From assembly GCA_913055655.1 (NCBI GenBank), contig CAJXKA010000003.1, positions 2,501-66,500 of the forward strand: a stretch of 64,000 bases of DNA. Reading direction: 5' to 3'. The notes under the pieces were generated by a model. That model saw only the letters and a list, made by a program, of their open reading frames with translations, was not told the origin of the DNA and searched no databases. This document shows, one piece after another, positions 36,696 through 46,132 of the stretch. Source of the stretch: an uncultured Oceanospirillales bacterium. GTDB taxonomy: Bacteria > Pseudomonadota > Gammaproteobacteria > Xanthomonadales > SZUA-36. The first letter of the stretch is position 1. Every line of letters starts with the position of its first letter. The translations under genes and the position numbers were made by a program.

Positions 36696-37490
36696 TCAGC
36701 TGCGCAACACCCGTTCCCATAAGCTCGTCATAATGTCGTACAGCCGGGCATACTCGCCGATGCGTGTCATTGCGTCCGGAACGGATTCCCTGAACGGCAA
36801 GGCGTCACCGGTGTCCGCGTCCAGCCAGGCCGCGACCAGGGTCTCAAGGCGGCTTTTTCCCAGGCGATGAAAGCGTGTCACCACCGCCAGGTCCATCCAG
36901 GGCTGACCCGCCGCGGCATATTCCCAGTCCAGCAGGCGCGCCGGCCTTTGGCCGACGATGTTTCCGGCGTGCGCATCGTGGTGGCAAAGTCGCGCCTCGT
37001 AGCCAGCGGGGTAAAGGGTCGCTGACAAAGAGGCCGCTTCACGCACCAGCGCATCCGATTCTGACCCTGGCGCCTGGCGGGCGTAACGCCTGGTGATCGC
37101 GGCAGGGTCGAAGCGCTGACCCACGCCCGGCAAGGAATGAACTCGGCGAAGCAATCGCCCCAGCGCACGCAGGCGCGCTGGGTCGCGCAGGTCGGACGGT
37201 CGCCAGGGTGAAGCCGGCAGGTACCGCGTCAGTAAAAGCCCCCGTTTTGGTTCACAGCCGAGTGGCTGTGGTGCCAGCCCCGCGACCGCGGCCGCCTGCA
37301 ACACCGCATACTCGTTGACGCGGTCCAGCCCCAGCCGGCTGGCCATGGGAAGGTCTCGGCGCAGCACGAGCTTGCCCGCGGAACTGTCCAGTAACCAGCT
37401 GCGGGTGACCGCCCCCTGGCCCAGCCGCCGCACGACCCGGGCACCACGGGTTTCCGGAAAAACGCCGAGCGGTGGCCGGTCTGCGGTCAC
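36696..37490 (-). CDS. APH/choline-kinase-fold phosphotransferase, probably thiamine kinase
   Basis: 264 residues of the protein-kinase-like small-molecule kinase fold. Catalytic loop LCHHDAHAGNIV (HxDxxxxN, about 165-176) and metal motif LLDWEYAA (about 185-192) are intact; the N-lobe lysine is likely in KLVLRRDL. Its start overlaps the PnuC-like gene by 4 nt, and the gene before that encodes a YkoF-like protein that binds thiamine or its pyrimidine. That context makes thiamine kinase (ThiK-like) more likely than a nicotinamide riboside or choline kinase, but substrate cannot be read from motifs. Confidence 0.75.
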   Translation of the reverse strand: MTADRPPLGVFPETRGARVVRRLGQGAVTRSWLLDSSAGKLVLRRDLPMASRLGLDRVNEYAVLQAAAVAGLAPQPLGCEPKRGLLLTRYLPASPWRPSDLRDPARLRALGRLLRRVHSLPGVGQRFDPAAITRRYARQAPGSESDALVREAASLSATLYPAGYEARLCHHDAHAGNIVGQRPARLLDWEYAAAGQPWMDLAVVTRFHRLGKSRLETLVAAWLDADTGDALPFRESVPDAMTRIGEYARLYDIMTSLWERVLRS

Positions 37491-38101
37491 GCGCCAGCCG
37501 GTTCCGGCTTCGCCATGCTCGACTTCCAGTCACGGTAGCCGATGACGATCAGCACCAGGTAGAACACGAACAACCCGGCCGTCAACCACAACCCCTGGTG
37601 GGCGTAGAGCCAGGCCGAAGCCGCGTCAATGACGAACCAGTAGTGCCAGTTCTGCAGTACCTTGCGCGCCACCATCCAGGTGGTGACGATGGCGCCGCAG
37701 GCGATCAGCGCGTCCAGCCAGGGCCAGGCGGCGTCGGTCCACTGGTGCAGGGCCCAGCCGGCCAGGCCGCCGGCCACGGCGATCACGGCCAGCGGGCGCA
37801 CGTGATCGGCCGCCCGCCAGGACACGACCGCCGGCACCGTGCCGTCATCGCCCCCACGCCAGTTCCACCAGCCGTAAATCGCCATGGCGATGTAGAACAG
37901 TTGCAGCGCCGACTGCATGTACAGGCCGGCACCCAGCATCAGCGCGACATAGATGCCGGCGCTGGCAATCGCCGCCGGCCAGCACCAGGGGTTCTGGCGA
38001 ATCGCCAGCAGCAGGTAGGTGATGGCCAGCGCCACGGCCAGCGCCTCCCAAGGCCAGAGCGCGGTCAGCGCGGCGATAAAACTGTTGTCGTCACCGACCA
38101 C
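37487..38101 (-). CDS. PnuC/PnuT-family vitamin transporter
   Basis: 204 residues, about seven membrane helices, with PnuC hallmarks: WPWEALAVALAITYLLLAIRQN at the N-terminus, QLFYIAMAIYGWWNW in helix 3 and the substrate-site block LQNWHYWFVIDAASAWLY. PnuC proper takes up nicotinamide riboside, PnuT takes thiamine; a small-molecule kinase and a YkoF-like gene on either side favour thiamine. It starts with GTG at 38101, 4 nt after the previous stop, with a weak ribosome site, so translation is probably coupled. Confidence 0.85.
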   Translation of the reverse strand: MVGDDNSFIAALTALWPWEALAVALAITYLLLAIRQNPWCWPAAIASAGIYVALMLGAGLYMQSALQLFYIAMAIYGWWNWRGGDDGTVPAVVSWRAADHVRPLAVIAVAGGLAGWALHQWTDAAWPWLDALIACGAIVTTWMVARKVLQNWHYWFVIDAASAWLYAHQGLWLTAGLFVFYLVLIVIGYRDWKSSMAKPEPAGA

Positions 38102-38105
38102 TTGA

Positions 38106-38375
38106 TCAGCCGATATCCGGGCGGGCGGCGATATCCAGGTCGATATTCAGATACCGGACGACGAACACCACCCGGGTCGGGTCCGCCATCACGGGTTTCA
38201 TGCTGGCGTTGATGGCGGTCATGACGCGATCGAACTTACCGCGAACTTGGGTGCTCATCTGGTGGGTCACCACGTCCAGGTCCTCGTAGTGGCGGAGCGC
38301 GTGTATGAATTCGATGATCGGGGCCTCGTAATCCGCGTGCAGCGGATACATGGCGATATCGGCGGTGATGATCAT
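38106..38375 (-). CDS. YkoF-like thiamine/HMP-binding protein (small)
   Basis: An 89-residue product starting MIITADIAMYPLHADYEAPI, taken from the ATG at 38375; the much longer frame upstream has no family likeness and would run into the divergent patatin gene. The pattern of an N-terminal SADISLYPL-like strand, then VVTHQMSTQVRGKFDRVM and VVFVVRYLNIDL, resembles single-domain relatives of YkoF/MTH1187, which bind thiamine or hydroxymethylpyrimidine. No signal peptide. No good Shine-Dalgarno is visible. It leads the unit with the PnuC-like transporter and kinase. No TPP riboswitch fits in the short space upstream. Confidence 0.65.
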   Translation of the reverse strand: MIITADIAMYPLHADYEAPIIEFIHALRHYEDLDVVTHQMSTQVRGKFDRVMTAINASMKPVMADPTRVVFVVRYLNIDLDIAARPDIG

Positions 38376-38453
38376 TGGGGAATCGGGACAGCGAAAGTGG
38401 GCCGAGTCTAGCACGGCGGGATTGGTAGAATGCCCGCTGGAACCGTCACCCGG

Positions 38454-40712
38454 ATGTCTCGCCCGATGAGCCATTTCAGCCCGCGCCGAACAGGCGCTAT
38501 CACCGGCATGATCCTGTCCCTGTTTGCCGCGGCTCCGACGTACGCGATGCACTGCGACGCGCCCCACGGCGCCGACCGGCCCAGCGTCGGCCTGGTGCTG
38601 GGCGGTGGCGGCGCACGCGGCTACGCGCACGTCGGCGTGCTGAAGTACCTGGAAGAAATGCGCATCCCGGTCGATTACATCGCCGGCACGAGCATGGGCG
38701 CCATCATCGGCGGTTTCATGGCCAGCGGCCTGAGCGCCGGCGAGATCGAGACCCTGATCGAAACCACCGACTGGAACGCGGTCTTTGCCGGCTCCCCGCC
38801 CCGCCAGTCGGAACCCCTGCGCCGCAAGAGCGACGACGAGCTTGGGCTATTTGGACCTAAGTTCGGCGTCGGCAAGGGCAGCAGCGCGCTGCCCGGCGGC
38901 GTGGTCGCCGGCCAGAACATCCTGCTGCTGTTCGAGGACGTCATCGGCCAGCGCGTCCAGGTCAGCGACTTTGACGAACTGCCGATTCCCTTTCGCGCCG
39001 TGGCCACCGATATCGTCCGTGGCCAGCCGGTGATCATGGGCGACGGCTCGCTGGCGGAAGCCATGCGTGCCAGCATGGCCGTTCCCGGCGTCTTCGACCC
39101 CATTAAGCGTGGTGATCACCTGCTGGTCGATGGCGGCCTGGTGCGTAATCTGCCGGTGGACGTCGTGCGCGCCATGGGCGCGGACATCGTCATTGCCGTG
39201 GACGTGGGAACACCCCTGATGCCAGAGGAACGCATCGGCAACGTGGTGTCTGTGGTCGAACAGATGACCGCGCTGATGGTGATTAACAACACCCAGGTGC
39301 AGATGGATAGCATGGCCGATCAGGACATCATGATCCGCCCGGATCTCGGATTCGAGATCACGTCGCGCGATTTCAGCGGTTTCGAAGCGTCCATCCCGCT
39401 GGGCTACCAGGCCGCCCAGGCCAGCCACGACGCACTGGCGAGCCTGTCAATGGACAACGAGGGCTGGGCCGACTGGCGCCGGGGCATACAGGCCTGCGAG
39501 GCGGGTGAGCCCACGGTGCACTTTGTGCGACTGGACAACCAGTCGCGGTTTTCCGACGAAGTCCTGCAGAACATGCTGAACACCAGGATCGGCGAACCCC
39601 TGGACGTGGCGCAGATGGAGTCGGACCTGGAAAACATCTACAGCCTGGGCTTCATCCGCATGGCCAGCTACACGGTCGTGAACGAGAACGGCCAGACCGG
39701 TGTCGAGATCAGCGTGCAGCAGGACACGCGCGGTACCGACTTCATCGAAACCGGCCTGACCATTTCCGGTGACCGGCGCGGTTCATCCATCAACCTGCAG
39801 GCCGGTTACCTGGTCACGGACCTGGACGAGCGCGGCTCCGAGGCCCGTGCCGTTGTACAGCTGGGCGAAGACGTTGGTGTACTTGGTGATGTCTACAAGT
39901 ACATGGACGACCACCGGCGCTGGTTCATCAACCCGGAGATCGCCTATTCGCGGCGCGACCTGCTGCTGTTCACGACGGACAGCATCGCCGTGGGTGAAGC
40001 CGAGATCCAGGAATCCTGGGTGGCCGCGACCATCGGACGCGCATTCGGCAACGATTTCGCCCTCTACGGGGGCGTGGCGCGGTATTTCGGCGAGGTCAAG
40101 CCGGGCATCGGCCTGCCGTTTCCGAAAACGGATTTCGATGGCGGCGAGTTCAGCCTGGGCGCCGTTTTCGATTCACTTGACGACATGTTCCTGCCGGGCG
40201 ACGGCGTCCTCGCCCGCCTTGAGTACATCGACTCCAGCGAGGCGCTGGGCGCCGATGACGATTTCGAACAGTTGCGCTTCAACGCCATCGCCGCACACAC
40301 CTGGGGGCGTCACAGTGCGCTGGCCGGTGCGCGCTACAACGTGACCCTGGACGACGTCGGCGCGCCCCTCTACGCCATTTTCACGGGTGGCGGCTTCCTG
40401 AACATGTCCGGATTCGAGCCGGCCGAGCTCAACGGCGCCAACTTCGGCATGCTGCTGGGTGGTTACCGCTACCAGGTCCACCAGTCCGGCATCCTGCCCG
40501 GTTACGTCGGCGGTACGCTCGAGTACGGCAACGCCACCGCGGATCGCGATGACCTGTTCAGCGACGCGATCTGGAACGGCAGCCTTTATCTGGCCTACGA
40601 CACACCGCTGGGCCCCGTGTACCTGGGCTACGGCTGGAATGAACTGCACAGCGGGCTGCTGTTCCTGCAGCTCGGGGCGATCATCGGGGACCAGTCCATC
40701 GGGCGGCGGTGA
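38454..40712 (+). CDS. Patatin-like phospholipase with POTRA and outer-membrane barrel (PlpD type)
   Basis: 752 residues from the ATG at 38454 (alternatives: 38430, which overlaps a -10-like TAGAAT, and 38466). A signal peptide ends near FAAAPTYA. The patatin domain has the oxyanion loop GLVLGGGGARGYAHVG, nucleophile GTSMG (Ser80) and dyad LLVDGGLVRN. A POTRA-like segment follows (about 330-400, DEVLQNMLNTRIGEPLD), then a 16-strand-like barrel of the BamA/TpsB type (about 420-752). This is the layout of PlpD, a type Vd autotransporter whose lipase is moved to the cell surface. Two GGA elements lie directly downstream. Confidence 0.9.
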   Translation: MSRPMSHFSPRRTGAITGMILSLFAAAPTYAMHCDAPHGADRPSVGLVLGGGGARGYAHVGVLKYLEEMRIPVDYIAGTSMGAIIGGFMASGLSAGEIETLIETTDWNAVFAGSPPRQSEPLRRKSDDELGLFGPKFGVGKGSSALPGGVVAGQNILLLFEDVIGQRVQVSDFDELPIPFRAVATDIVRGQPVIMGDGSLAEAMRASMAVPGVFDPIKRGDHLLVDGGLVRNLPVDVVRAMGADIVIAVDVGTPLMPEERIGNVVSVVEQMTALMVINNTQVQMDSMADQDIMIRPDLGFEITSRDFSGFEASIPLGYQAAQASHDALASLSMDNEGWADWRRGIQACEAGEPTVHFVRLDNQSRFSDEVLQNMLNTRIGEPLDVAQMESDLENIYSLGFIRMASYTVVNENGQTGVEISVQQDTRGTDFIETGLTISGDRRGSSINLQAGYLVTDLDERGSEARAVVQLGEDVGVLGDVYKYMDDHRRWFINPEIAYSRRDLLLFTTDSIAVGEAEIQESWVAATIGRAFGNDFALYGGVARYFGEVKPGIGLPFPKTDFDGGEFSLGAVFDSLDDMFLPGDGVLARLEYIDSSEALGADDDFEQLRFNAIAAHTWGRHSALAGARYNVTLDDVGAPLYAIFTGGGFLNMSGFEPAELNGANFGMLLGGYRYQVHQSGILPGYVGGTLEYGNATADRDDLFSDAIWNGSLYLAYDTPLGPVYLGYGWNELHSGLLFLQLGAIIGDQSIGRR

Positions 40713-40736
40713 GTGGAGGCGTGTTGCGGGCTGACC

Positions 40737-40852
40737 GCCCTGATTGTTGGGGTTGGCCCTATCGGAACACGCTGTGAATACATCCTTGTACGCTTTTCGG
40801 CGACTTCCGTGTCGCCGAAAGTTCCGATAGGGCCAACCCCACCAAACAGGGC
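40737..40852 (-). repeat. GGA double-hairpin element, copy 3 (inverted)
   Basis: Arms 40737-40768 and 40821-40852 pair over 32 bp with two mismatches; the inner 20 are perfect. The 52-nt core read on the minus strand has hairpin A, a 10-bp stem with the loop ACGGAA, and hairpin B, TACA-AGGA-TGTA, followed by TTCACAGCG. Orientation is opposite to copy 4, 85 bp away. It starts 25 nt after the patatin stop. Confidence 0.9.
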
Positions 40853-40936
40853 TGCCGCGCAGCGCGCCGCCATCACACAGCGGCGGTTCGGTTTGAATTC
40901 AATGTGAGGGGCCCGGGCTGAACGACGCGGTAGTTT

Positions 40937-41044
40937 CGGGGTGAGGGTGTGCTTGCCCCGGGACCTTCGGCGGCAGGGATGCCGCCGATGAGCGATACAG
41001 GGATGTACATGAGCGCGTCCCGGGGCAAGCACACCCCCACCCCG
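40937..41044 (+). repeat. GGA double-hairpin element, copy 4
   Basis: Arms 40937-40964 and 41017-41044 pair over 28 bp with one mismatch. The 52-nt core has hairpin A (40968-40987, stem CGGCGGCA, loop GGGA) and hairpin B (40996-41007, TACA-GGGA-TGTA). It ends 18 nt from the pgk stop codon. With copy 3 it fills the 349-bp gap between the convergent patatin and pgk genes, which holds no other feature I can see. Confidence 0.92.
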
Positions 41045-41061
41045 GGACGGCCTACGCGCGA

Positions 41062-42237
41062 TCAGGCGCGGGCTTCGAGCGCCGCGACGGCGGGAAGCTT
41101 CTTGCCTTCGACGTACTCCAGGAAAGCACCGCCCCCCGTGGAGATATAGCTGATATCGTCGCCGACACCGAACTGGTCGATCGCGGCCAGGGTGTCACCG
41201 CCACCGGCAATGCTGAAGCAATTGGAGTTCGCCACGGCCTCGGCCATGGCCTGGGTGCCGTGACGGAAGTTCTTGAACTCGAACACGCCGACCGGTCCGT
41301 TCCAGATGACCGTTCCCGCGCTCCAGATGATTTCGGCGTACTCGGCCGCGGTCAGCGGGCCGATATCCAGGATCATCTCGTCTTCGCCAATATCATCCAG
41401 GTAACGCACGTGCGCTTCGGCGTCGGGCTCGAAGGCGTTGGCAACCAGCACATCCTTGGGAATCGGGATGTGGCCGCCCTTCTCGTGCGCCAGGCGAATC
41501 AGGCGTTGCGCCTCGTCGATCAGCTCCGGCTCGTACAGCGACTTGCCGACCTCGTGACCGGTGGCCGCGATGAACGTGTTGGCAATACCGCCGCCGACAA
41601 TCAGCTGGTCACATTTCTCCAGCAGCGCCTCGAGCACGGTCAGCTTGGTCGACACTTTCGACCCGCCCACGATCGCCAGCAGCGGCCGATCGGGGTCTTC
41701 CAGCGCAGACTTGAGCGCGCTGATCTCACGCACCAGCAGCGGGCCGGCGCAGGCCTCGGGCGCGAAACGCGCGACGCCCTCGGTGGAGGCCTGGGCGCGA
41801 TGGGCCGTGCCGAAGGCGTCCATGACGAAGACGTCGCAGAGCGCCGCCATGCGCTTCGCCAGCGCTTCGTCGTTGGCCTTCTCGCCCGGGTTGAAGCGGA
41901 CGTTCTCGCACAACACTACTTCGCCCGGCGAGATGTCAACGCCGTCCAGCCAGTCAGTGGCCAGCCGCACCGGGCGGCCGAGCAGTTCACCCAGCCGGTC
42001 GGCGACCGGGGCGAGCGAGAACTTCTTCTCAAACTCGCCCTCGGTGGGCCTGCCCAGGTGCGACATCACCAGCACCGAGGCGCCGTCGTGCGACAGCGCT
42101 TCGATAATGGACGGTACCGCCGCGCGAATGCGCGCATCTGAGGTCACCTTGCCGTCCTCGATGGGAACGTTCAGGTCTTCGCGCATCAGCACGCGCTTGC
42201 CGGAAAGATCCAGGTCGCTCATGTGCAGGCAGTACAT
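41062..42237 (-). CDS. pgk: Phosphoglycerate kinase
   Basis: 1,3-bisphosphoglycerate plus ADP to 3-phosphoglycerate plus ATP. 391 residues from the ATG at 42237, 7 nt after GAGGAG; the 23-codon longer frame is not used. N-terminal signature [10 protein letters not shown]; substrate-arginine region SHLGRPTEG; hinge and nucleotide motifs [37 protein letters not shown] and GGGDTLAAI. The gap stop codon is 11 nt upstream, so the two are co-translated. Its end faces two GGA elements. Confidence 0.96.
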   Translation of the reverse strand: MYCLHMSDLDLSGKRVLMREDLNVPIEDGKVTSDARIRAAVPSIIEALSHDGASVLVMSHLGRPTEGEFEKKFSLAPVADRLGELLGRPVRLATDWLDGVDISPGEVVLCENVRFNPGEKANDEALAKRMAALCDVFVMDAFGTAHRAQASTEGVARFAPEACAGPLLVREISALKSALEDPDRPLLAIVGGSKVSTKLTVLEALLEKCDQLIVGGGIANTFIAATGHEVGKSLYEPELIDEAQRLIRLAHEKGGHIPIPKDVLVANAFEPDAEAHVRYLDDIGEDEMILDIGPLTAAEYAEIIWSAGTVIWNGPVGVFEFKNFRHGTQAMAEAVANSNCFSIAGGGDTLAAIDQFGVGDDISYISTGGGAFLEYVEGKKLPAVAALEARA

Positions 42238-42248
42238 GGCTGTGCTCC

Positions 42249-43259
42249 TCAGGAAGCCTTGACCAGCGCCAGCGTGGTATCGAGCATGCGGTTGGAGAAA
42301 CCCCACTCGTTGTCGTACCAGCTCAGCACTTTCACCAGGTTACCGTCCATCACGCGGGTCAGGCCGGCGTCGAAGATGGACGAATGCGGGTCATGGTTGA
42401 AGTCGATGGACACCAGCGGCAGCTCGTTGTAGCCCAGCACACCCTTCAGCGGGCCCTCGGCGGCGGCTTTCACCGCGGCGTTCACTTCCTCGACAGTGGT
42501 GTCGCGCGACGCGGTGAAGACCAGGTCCACCACCGAGACATTGATGGTCGGCACGCGCATCGAGAATCCGTCCAGCTTGCCGTTCAGTTCCGGCAGCACC
42601 AGGCCCACGGCCGCAGCCGCGCCGGTCTTGGTCGGGATCTGGCTCATCGTGGCCGAACGCGCGCGCCGCAGGTCGCTGTGGAACACGTCGGTCAGCACCT
42701 GGTCGTTGGTGTAGGCGTGGATGGTGGTCATCAGGCCCTTTTCGATACCGACGGCCTCGTGCAGCACCTTGGCCAGCGGCGCCAGGCAGTTGGTGGTACA
42801 GGACGCGTTCGAAATGACTTCGTCGCTGGCCTTCAGGGTGTCGTCGTTGACGCCGAAAACGACGGTGTTATCAACGTTCTGGCCCGGGGCCGAGACGATG
42901 ACCTTCTTCGCGCCGGCGGCGATGTGCTTGCCGGCCGCTTCCTTGGAACGGAAGAACCCGGTGCACTCGTGCACCACGTCCACGCCCAGTTCGGCCCACG
43001 GCAGCTTGGCCGGGTCGCGTTCCGCGAACACCTTGATGTGGTCGCCGTTGATGATCAGGTCACCGCCTTCCACGCTGACCTCACCCGGGAATTTGCCGTG
43101 GGCGGTGTCGTAGCGCGTCAGGTGCGCGTTGGTCTCGGCGTCGCCCAGGTCGTTGATGGCAACGACCTGGATCTCGTCGGTGCGGCCGGACTCGTACACG
43201 GCGCGCATGATGTTGCGGCCGATGCGGCCGTATCCGTTAATCGCGACTTTTACTGGCAT
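42249..43259 (-). CDS. gap: Glyceraldehyde-3-phosphate dehydrogenase
   Basis: 336 residues. NAD-binding start [16 protein letters not shown], catalytic cysteine in [12 protein letters not shown] (Cys154), catalytic histidine region [17 protein letters not shown] phosphate-site block and C-terminal [12 protein letters not shown] are all intact. Tyr-Asp-Asn-Glu near the end and the fold are those of phosphorylating GapA. It lies between tkt (21-nt gap) and pgk (11-nt gap) on one strand. Confidence 0.97.
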   Translation of the reverse strand: MPVKVAINGYGRIGRNIMRAVYESGRTDEIQVVAINDLGDAETNAHLTRYDTAHGKFPGEVSVEGGDLIINGDHIKVFAERDPAKLPWAELGVDVVHECTGFFRSKEAAGKHIAAGAKKVIVSAPGQNVDNTVVFGVNDDTLKASDEVISNASCTTNCLAPLAKVLHEAVGIEKGLMTTIHAYTNDQVLTDVFHSDLRRARSATMSQIPTKTGAAAAVGLVLPELNGKLDGFSMRVPTINVSVVDLVFTASRDTTVEEVNAAVKAAAEGPLKGVLGYNELPLVSIDFNHDPHSSIFDAGLTRVMDGNLVKVLSWYDNEWGFSNRMLDTTLALVKAS

Positions 43260-43280
43260 GTCAGGGTCTCCTTATCAAAA

Positions 43281-45284
43281 TCATTTCGCGTTGAGCGTAT
43301 CGCGGACCGCCGCGCAGACATTGTCGACGGTCAGCCCATATTCTTCGAACAGTTGCGGGGCGGGCGCGGAAGCGCCAAAGCGGTCGATGCCGACCACCTT
43401 GCCCCGGTCGCCGACCAGGCCACGCCAGTACTGGGTGACGCCGGCCTCGACGGCCACGCGCGCGGTCACCGCGGGCGGCAGCACGTAATGGCGGTATTCC
43501 TCGTCCTGGGCCTGGAACCGACCCGTGTTGGGCATGGACACCACGCGTACGGCCACGCCCTCGCCGGCCAGCTTTTCGGCCGCGCCCACTGCCAGGCCCA
43601 CCTCGGAACCGGTGGCGACGATGATGGCGTCCGGCGTGTCGTCGGTGCCGCGCAGGATGTAGGCACCCTTTTCGATATCGGCGAGAGTGGCCTCGTCGCG
43701 ATCCTGGTGCGGCAGGCCCTGGCGGGTCAGGATCAGCGCATGCGGGCAGCGGCGCTCCTCGATGGCGCATTTCCACGCCACCGCGGTTTCAACCGTGTCA
43801 CACGGGCGCCAGACCGACAGGTTCGGGATCAGTCGCAGGCTGGCCACGTGTTCCACCGGCTGGTGGGTAGGGCCGTCCTCGCCCAGGCCGATGGAGTCGT
43901 GGGTGTAGACCAGCACCTGGTGTGCCGGGATCAGCGCCGCCATGCGCACCGCGTTGCGGGCGTAGTCGGAAAACGTCAGGAAGGTCGCGGTGTAGGGCAC
44001 GAATCCGCCATGCAGCGCCAGGCCGTTGCCGAGCGCGGTCATGCCGAATTCGCGGACGCCGAAATGCACGTAGTTGCCGTTGCGGCCGCCCTTCAGCACG
44101 TCTTCGCTGCCCGACCAGATGGTGTTGTTGGACGGCGCCAGGTCCGCCGAGCCGCCGATCAGTTCCGGCAGCGACGGCCCATAGCCGTTCAGGGCCATCA
44201 GCGACGACTTGCGTGTCGCCACGTCGCCGCCGTCGGCCTGGGTCTTGCGGATGAAGTCCGCCGTGACGGCATTCCAGTCGTCCGGCAGTTCGCCTTTCAT
44301 GCGCCGCTCAAATTCGGCGGCTTCCACCGGGAAGGCGCGGGCGTAAGCCTCGAAACGGGCGTTCCACTCCCGCTCGGCCTCGGCGCCTTTCTCCAGTGCC
44401 GACCAGCCGGCGTAAATGTCGTCCGGAATCTCGAACGGCGGGTGGTTCCAGCCCAGCGCCTCGCGCGTGGCTGCAACTTCGTCCTCGCCGAGCGCGGCAC
44501 CGTGGGTGGCCTCGGTGCCCTGCTTGTTCGGTGAGCCGAAGCCGATGATGGTGCGCGCGCAGATCAGTGTCGGGCGATCGGACTCGGCGCGGGCGGTGTC
44601 GATGGCCTGGCGGATTTCCTCCGGGTCATGGCCGTCGACGTTGCGGATCACCTGCCAGCCGTAAGCCTCGAAACGCGCGGGCGTGTCGTCGGTAAACCAG
44701 CCTTCCACCTCACCGTCGATGGAGATGCCGTTGTCGTCCCAGACAGCAATCAGCTTGCCCAGGCCCAGCGTGCCGGCCAGCGAGCAGGCCTCGTGGGAAA
44801 TGCCTTCCATCAGGCAGCCATCGCCCAGGAACACCCACGTCGTGTGGTCGACGATGTCGTGGCCGTCGCGGTTGTAACGCGCCGCCAGCACCTTTTCGCC
44901 CAGCGCCATGCCCACGGCATTGGCCAGGCCCTGGCCCAGCGGCCCGGTGGTGGTTTCAACGCCCGGCGCTTCGCCGAATTCGGGGTGCCCCGGGGTCATC
45001 GAGTGCAACTGGCGGAAGTTGGCCAGTTCCTTCACCGGCAGTTCGTAACCGGTCAGGTGCAGCAGTGAGTAGAGCAACATGGAACCGTGCCCGTTGGACA
45101 CCACGAAGCGATCGCGGTCCCACCAGCCCGGGTTGGCCGGGTTATGGCGGTGGTAGTCGTTCCAGAGGACTTCGGCGATGTCCGCCATGCCCATGGGCAT
45201 GCCGGGGTGTCCAGAGTTGGCGGCCTGCACACCGTCCATGGACAGCGCACGAACCGCGTTGGCGAGATCTTTGCGGGTGGGCAT
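43281..45284 (-). CDS. tkt: Transketolase
   Basis: Thiamine-diphosphate-dependent transfer of two-carbon units in the pentose phosphate pathway. 667 residues, normal length. N-terminal [26 protein letters not shown] motif starting GDGCLMEG and ending in WDDN, and the C-terminal-half [23 protein letters not shown] lies before the start at 45284. It leads tkt-gap-pgk; no terminator separates it from the preceding DUF3224 gene. Confidence 0.97.
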   Translation of the reverse strand: MPTRKDLANAVRALSMDGVQAANSGHPGMPMGMADIAEVLWNDYHRHNPANPGWWDRDRFVVSNGHGSMLLYSLLHLTGYELPVKELANFRQLHSMTPGHPEFGEAPGVETTTGPLGQGLANAVGMALGEKVLAARYNRDGHDIVDHTTWVFLGDGCLMEGISHEACSLAGTLGLGKLIAVWDDNGISIDGEVEGWFTDDTPARFEAYGWQVIRNVDGHDPEEIRQAIDTARAESDRPTLICARTIIGFGSPNKQGTEATHGAALGEDEVAATREALGWNHPPFEIPDDIYAGWSALEKGAEAEREWNARFEAYARAFPVEAAEFERRMKGELPDDWNAVTADFIRKTQADGGDVATRKSSLMALNGYGPSLPELIGGSADLAPSNNTIWSGSEDVLKGGRNGNYVHFGVREFGMTALGNGLALHGGFVPYTATFLTFSDYARNAVRMAALIPAHQVLVYTHDSIGLGEDGPTHQPVEHVASLRLIPNLSVWRPCDTVETAVAWKCAIEERRCPHALILTRQGLPHQDRDEATLADIEKGAYILRGTDDTPDAIIVATGSEVGLAVGAAEKLAGEGVAVRVVSMPNTGRFQAQDEEYRHYVLPPAVTARVAVEAGVTQYWRGLVGDRGKVVGIDRFGASAPAPQLFEEYGLTVDNVCAAVRDTLNAK

Positions 45285-45410
45285 TCGGATTCCCTGTTAG
45301 CGGTAACAAAAGCATTCCCCCGCCCTTCTCCAACAAGGCAGGGTGAAGCTTCTCATTCTCCATGACTGGCCAGCAGGGGGCAAGGGGCCACGCCGGGCGC
45401 GGCCGTCGCT

Positions 45411-45878
45411 TCAGCGTGCCTCGCCCAGCGTGAATTCGAATGTATAGAAGTGGTCGCCGTTTTCAGCGATGTCGATACCGACCTTGCCCTCGAGCCCGGC
45501 CAGTTCCCCGGTACCCGACCCGGGCACGACGGTGATGTCCAGGTGCTGCTCACCCGGCTGCATCACGCCCTTGTGCGCCAGCACGAATGTGCCGGTGCGG
45601 CCTTTAAGTGAGCCTTCCACGTGCTCGACACCCACGTAGGCCGCCGACCCGTCAACCGGCGCCCCGGCCATCAGCAACTCACCCCGGGCCGTGGCCACCA
45701 GCTCACCGCGGTAGGTTTTCTCCAGCGTGACGCGACGGACGTTGTTGCCATCCTCAAGCGGCCACTCGCTGGCCGGTGTCATCTGCACGTCGAAATCACC
45801 TTTCGCGGTATGGGTCATGTTCGGTTCTCCTGCGGCCAGCCCGGCCGACGTCAGCAATGCGAGGAACGTGAAGTACAT
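45411..45878 (-). CDS. Secreted DUF3224-like protein
   Basis: 155 residues from the ATG at 45878, chosen over the longer frame because AGGAG stands 5 nt upstream and MYFTFLALLTSAGLAAG is a signal peptide. The body, TAKGDFDVQMTP, GDSAAYVGVEHVEG-like VDGSAAYVGVEHVEGSL, FVLAHKGVM and GELAGLEGKVGIDI, matches DUF3224, a small beta-barrel family. Known members are mostly cytoplasmic, so export here is slightly unusual. Function unknown. The space to the symporter gene holds the octamer repeat and GGA copy 5. Confidence 0.8.
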   Translation of the reverse strand: MYFTFLALLTSAGLAAGEPNMTHTAKGDFDVQMTPASEWPLEDGNNVRRVTLEKTYRGELVATARGELLMAGAPVDGSAAYVGVEHVEGSLKGRTGTFVLAHKGVMQPGEQHLDITVVPGSGTGELAGLEGKVGIDIAENGDHFYTFEFTLGEAR

Positions 45879-45922
45879 TTTCGCTCCTGGTTTCGAAGGA
45901 GCGGTCATTCTAACGTTGTCGG

Positions 45923-45946
45923 TGAGACGGTGAGACGGTGAGACGG
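45923..45946. repeat. Octamer tandem repeat TGAGACGG, three copies
   Basis: Three perfect copies of the 8-bp unit TGAGACGG on the plus strand, 45 bp upstream of the DUF3224 start. The same octamer, on the other strand, forms the 18-copy array at 57778-57921. Confidence 0.85.
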
Positions 45947-46004
45947 CAGAATGCTAGTCAGGCCGGCATGGCATCGCAACAACAAACTCGGTTGGCGTGT
46001 CCAA

Positions 46005-46114
46005 TGCCGGGGTGGGTGATGACCTACCCGGACTTTCGGCGGCAAGGATGCCGCCGATAAGCGATACACGGATGTACTTGAGCGAGTCCGGGTAGGTCAT
46101 CACCCACCCCGGCA
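46005..46114 (+). repeat. GGA double-hairpin element, copy 5
   Basis: A perfect 30-bp inverted repeat (46005-46034 with 46085-46114) encloses a 50-nt core. Hairpin A (46037-46056) has stem CGGCGGCA and loop AGGA. Hairpin B (46065-46076) is TACA-CGGA-TGTA, followed by CTTGAGCG. It begins 19 nt after the symporter stop codon, between two genes on the minus strand, with GGA loops on the opposite (plus) strand. Confidence 0.93.
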
Positions 46115-46132
46115 CCCGCGACACGCCCCCGT

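Noticed and set aside
38376..38453. TPP riboswitch upstream of the thiamine-salvage-like genes
   Set aside because: The divergent gap is under 80 nt and lacks the conserved CTGAGA/GGGTGCC-like blocks.
42384..44534. A 716-residue plus-strand frame opposite gap and tkt, and a similar 656-residue one at 27709-29679 opposite maeB
   Set aside because: Both are mirror frames of strongly conserved enzymes, with no ribosome site or domain.
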